From contig JAYKJL010000101.1 of the NCBI GenBank assembly GCA_035285725.1, positions 17,739-81,738 on the forward strand: 64,000 bases of DNA, in the 5' to 3' direction. Under the pieces are notes generated by a model. That model was not told the origin of the DNA. It saw only the letters and a program-made list of their open reading frames with translations, and made no database searches. Position numbers and translations under genes: made by a program. Positions 62,161 through 64,000 of this stretch are shown piece by piece (position 1 is the first letter of the stretch; each line of letters begins with the position of its first letter). Source of the stretch: Rivularia sp035285725 (GTDB lineage: Bacteria > Cyanobacteriota > Cyanobacteriia > Cyanobacteriales > Nostocaceae).

Positions 62161-62709
62161 TTGGAGAAGTTATTAAAAGTGTCGAGAGTGATTGATGCTT
62201 GTAACGAAATAATTGGAAAAATTACCAGTTGGCTGGTGTTAGTCATGGTAATTATCGGTGGATGGAACGTTATAGGTAGATATGTAGGACGTTTAACTGG
62301 TAGGAGTTTGAGTTCTAATGCTTATATTGAAGCTCAATGGTACATTTTTAGTTTAATATTTTTTTTCGCTGCTGCTTATGCACTCAAACATAATGAACAC
62401 GTGCGAGTTGATGTATTCTACAGTAGATGGAATCCCCGTCGTAAAGCAGTTATAGAAATTTTAGGTACTCTATTTTTTTTAATTCCGTTTTGTATTTTAG
62501 TGATTTTCTATTCTTGGGAAGCGGTTGTTAATTCCTGGTCAATTTTGGAAGGTTCTTCAGACCCAGATGGTTTACCGAGATATCCGATTAAAACGACAAT
62601 AATTATTTCTTTTGGATTGCTGATATTGCAGGGAATTTCTCAAATTATTAAAAACTTCGCCATTTTCAAAGGTTATATACAATCCCAGGAGGAACACCGT
62701 CATGATTGA
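62161..62709 (+). CDS. TRAP transporter small permease (DctQ type)
   Basis: 182 aa from a TTG start at 62161 (GTG at 62179 is an alternative). Four transmembrane helices, typical of the small membrane subunit (LVMVIIGGWNVIGRYVG; EAQWYIFSLIFFFAAAYALKH with N-terminal EAQW motif; EHVRVDVFY). With the large subunit it forms a tripartite ATP-independent periplasmic uptake system powered by ion gradients. Its end overlaps the start of dctM by 8 bp (ATGATTGA). Confidence 0.88.
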   Translation: MEKLLKVSRVIDACNEIIGKITSWLVLVMVIIGGWNVIGRYVGRLTGRSLSSNAYIEAQWYIFSLIFFFAAAYALKHNEHVRVDVFYSRWNPRRKAVIEILGTLFFLIPFCILVIFYSWEAVVNSWSILEGSSDPDGLPRYPIKTTIIISFGLLILQGISQIIKNFAIFKGYIQSQEEHRHD

Positions 62710-64000
62710 TTGGCTTGGACCATTAATGTTTGCCGGTGCTTTGGTTTTATTATCCTTGGGGTATCCGGTAGCGTTTTCTTTGGGTGGGGTAGGGATTATT
62801 TTCGCTTTACTAGGAACGGCATTGGGGGTTTTTGACCTGCAATTATTCGGGTTAATGCCGTTGCGGATTTTTAGTATCATGAATAATTACACCCTATTAG
62901 CTATTCCCTATTTTATTTTTATGGGGTCGATGCTAGAAAAAACGGGTATTGCCGAACGTCTTTTGGAAACCATGGGAATTATTCTGGGACGTTTGCGGGG
63001 TGGTTTGGCTTTAGCTGTGGTGATAGTTGGGGCTTTATTGGCAGCTACAACGGGAGTTGTTGCAGCAACAGTAGTCGCAATGGGTTTGATATCCTTACCA
63101 ATTATGTTGCGCTACGGTTATGATAAAAAGTTAGCTACCGGAGTGATTGCGGCATCGGGAACATTAGGACAGATAATTCCTCCATCTGTTGTCTTGATAG
63201 TACTTGCCGACCAATTAAGAATTGGCGATCGCAATATTTCAGTAGGAGATTTATTTATTGGTTCAATCATCCCTGGTTTGATGATGGCTGGTGCTTTTGC
63301 TTTATACGTTTTAATCATTGCCTTTTTAAAACCAGAAGTTGCTCCAGCATTACCCCCGGAAGTCAGAAATATCGGTGCAAAGGCATTAACAACGCAAATT
63401 TTTCAGGTAATGTTACCACCTTTAATTTTAATATTATTAGTGTTGGGAAGCATATTTTTCGGATTTGCTACACCGACGGAAGCGGGAGCGGTAGGCTGTA
63501 TCGCTACAATAATTTTAGCTACTGCAAATCGTAAACTTACTTTATCAGCTTTGAGTCAAGTTTGTGATTCGACGATGCGAATTACCAGCATGGTGATATT
63601 TATCTTATTTGGTTCAACTGTGTTTAGTTTGGTGTTTCGTGGACTGAACGGAGACCAATTTATGGAATCCGTTTTAAGTAGTCTACCTGGTGGTCAAGTT
63701 GGGTTTTTAATCGTAAGTATGTCAGTAGTGTTTCTATTGGGGTTCTTTATCGACTTCTTCGAGATTGCTTTTATTGTCGTACCATTATTTGTTCCGGTAG
63801 CGCAACAATTGGGTATTGATTTAGTTTGGTACGGGGTTCTTTTGGGAGCGAATTTACAAACCTCCTTCTTAACACCTCCTTTTGGTTTCGCTTTATTTTA
63901 TCTTCGTGGAGTTGCACCCAAAGAAGTGACTACAACAGATATTTATAAGGGTGTGATTCCGTTTATTTTGATTCAATTATTTGTATTACTTTTAATTATT
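62702..64000 (+). CDS. TRAP transporter large permease (DctM), partial
   Basis: 433 codons are seen and the gene runs off the window. ATG at 62702 overlaps the dctQ stop. It has many transmembrane helices, with family motifs GALLAATTGVVAATVVAMG, GASGTLGQIIPP-type ASGTLGQIIPPSVVLIV and FATPTEAGAVG (the TPTEAG loop). It transports an organic acid or similar solute delivered by a periplasmic binding protein; no dctP gene is visible in the window, so it should lie downstream or elsewhere. Confidence 0.92.
   Translation, partial: MIDWLGPLMFAGALVLLSLGYPVAFSLGGVGIIFALLGTALGVFDLQLFGLMPLRIFSIMNNYTLLAIPYFIFMGSMLEKTGIAERLLETMGIILGRLRGGLALAVVIVGALLAATTGVVAATVVAMGLISLPIMLRYGYDKKLATGVIAASGTLGQIIPPSVVLIVLADQLRIGDRNISVGDLFIGSIIPGLMMAGAFALYVLIIAFLKPEVAPALPPEVRNIGAKALTTQIFQVMLPPLILILLVLGSIFFGFATPTEAGAVGCIATIILATANRKLTLSALSQVCDSTMRITSMVIFILFGSTVFSLVFRGLNGDQFMESVLSSLPGGQVGFLIVSMSVVFLLGFFIDFFEIAFIVVPLFVPVAQQLGIDLVWYGVLLGANLQTSFLTPPFGFALFYLRGVAPKEVTTTDIYKGVIPFILIQLFVLLLII

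Noticed and set aside
1..64000. tRNA or rRNA genes
   Set aside because: No cloverleaf-type TTCGAATC arm with matching acceptor stem, and no rRNA-like sequence, was found on either strand by eye.

Overview
The window comes from a nitrogen-fixing, almost certainly heterocyst-forming cyanobacterium of the Nostocales. The signs are many HIP1 octamers (GCGATCGC), long AT-rich spacers, period-7 short tandem repeats between genes, a GUN4 gene, a SelD fused to an NADH-dehydrogenase-like domain, PEP-CTERM and pentapeptide-repeat proteins, and above all a heterocyst/nif block: cnfR (patB), fdxB, coxB-coxA-coxC, a cysteine-dioxygenase-like cupin and a NifO/ArsC-like protein. No rRNA, tRNA or CRISPR array was seen.

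Layout. 1-1.2 kb: three tandem copies of a small secreted Gln/Asn/Ser-rich protein (the first cut by the window edge). 1.6-7.6 kb: XRE regulator, polysaccharide deacetylase, RnfD/NqrB-like membrane protein, DUF2330 exported protein, typA. 7.85-12.9 kb: a one-directional redox/detoxification-like cluster (TetR, dinucleotide-binding reductase, 50-aa protein, Crp/Fnr, YHS protein, GST, PNPOx-like protein, a bicupin split by a nonsense codon). 13-14.4 kb: Uma2 and PD-(D/E)XK-like proteins. 14.7-25.6 kb: the heterocyst block. 26.5-32.6 kb: a dynamin-like GTPase next to a large Hsp70/actin-fold ATPase. 32.6-33.7 kb: an island of small palindromic repeats. 33.7-46.4 kb: EEP phosphatase, hypothetical proteins, PEP-CTERM protein, cysK, five small orphan genes, a second deacetylase, a MalK/UgpC-type ATPase, gun4, icd. 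47-54 kb: prs, Ser/Thr kinase, a decayed gene, bioD, M20 hydrolase. 54.8-64 kb: small membrane protein, two pentapeptide-repeat proteins, selD fusion, an ankyrin fragment, an exported protein, and TRAP permeases dctQ and dctM (dctM runs off the end).

The main discovery is that coxA, in the cox operon next to cnfR and fdxB, is split by a 1,852-bp element that carries one gene, a tyrosine recombinase with a Tyr-x-x-Arg box. The element lies between two exact 15-bp direct repeats (GTTCATCATATGTTT, at 20182 and 22034). Recombination between them would remove the element and restore a continuous 554-codon coxA. The repeat codes for Val-His-His-Met-Phe, the copper-B histidine pair of the oxidase. 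By analogy with the nifD, hupL and fdxN elements, this is probably a developmentally excised element that switches on the heterocyst oxidase. In the unexcised form CoxA would end just after the CuB ligands and be inactive.

Other notable items are a pair of related non-coding segments upstream of bioD and dctQ that share a hairpin with one compensatory base-pair change; a 158-bp MITE with an exact 11-bp target duplication; a hairpin repeat lodged inside the selD fusion gene; and the dynamin-like/Hsp70-like pair, which has no assigned role. All functions are inferred from reading the sequence; no searches were run.
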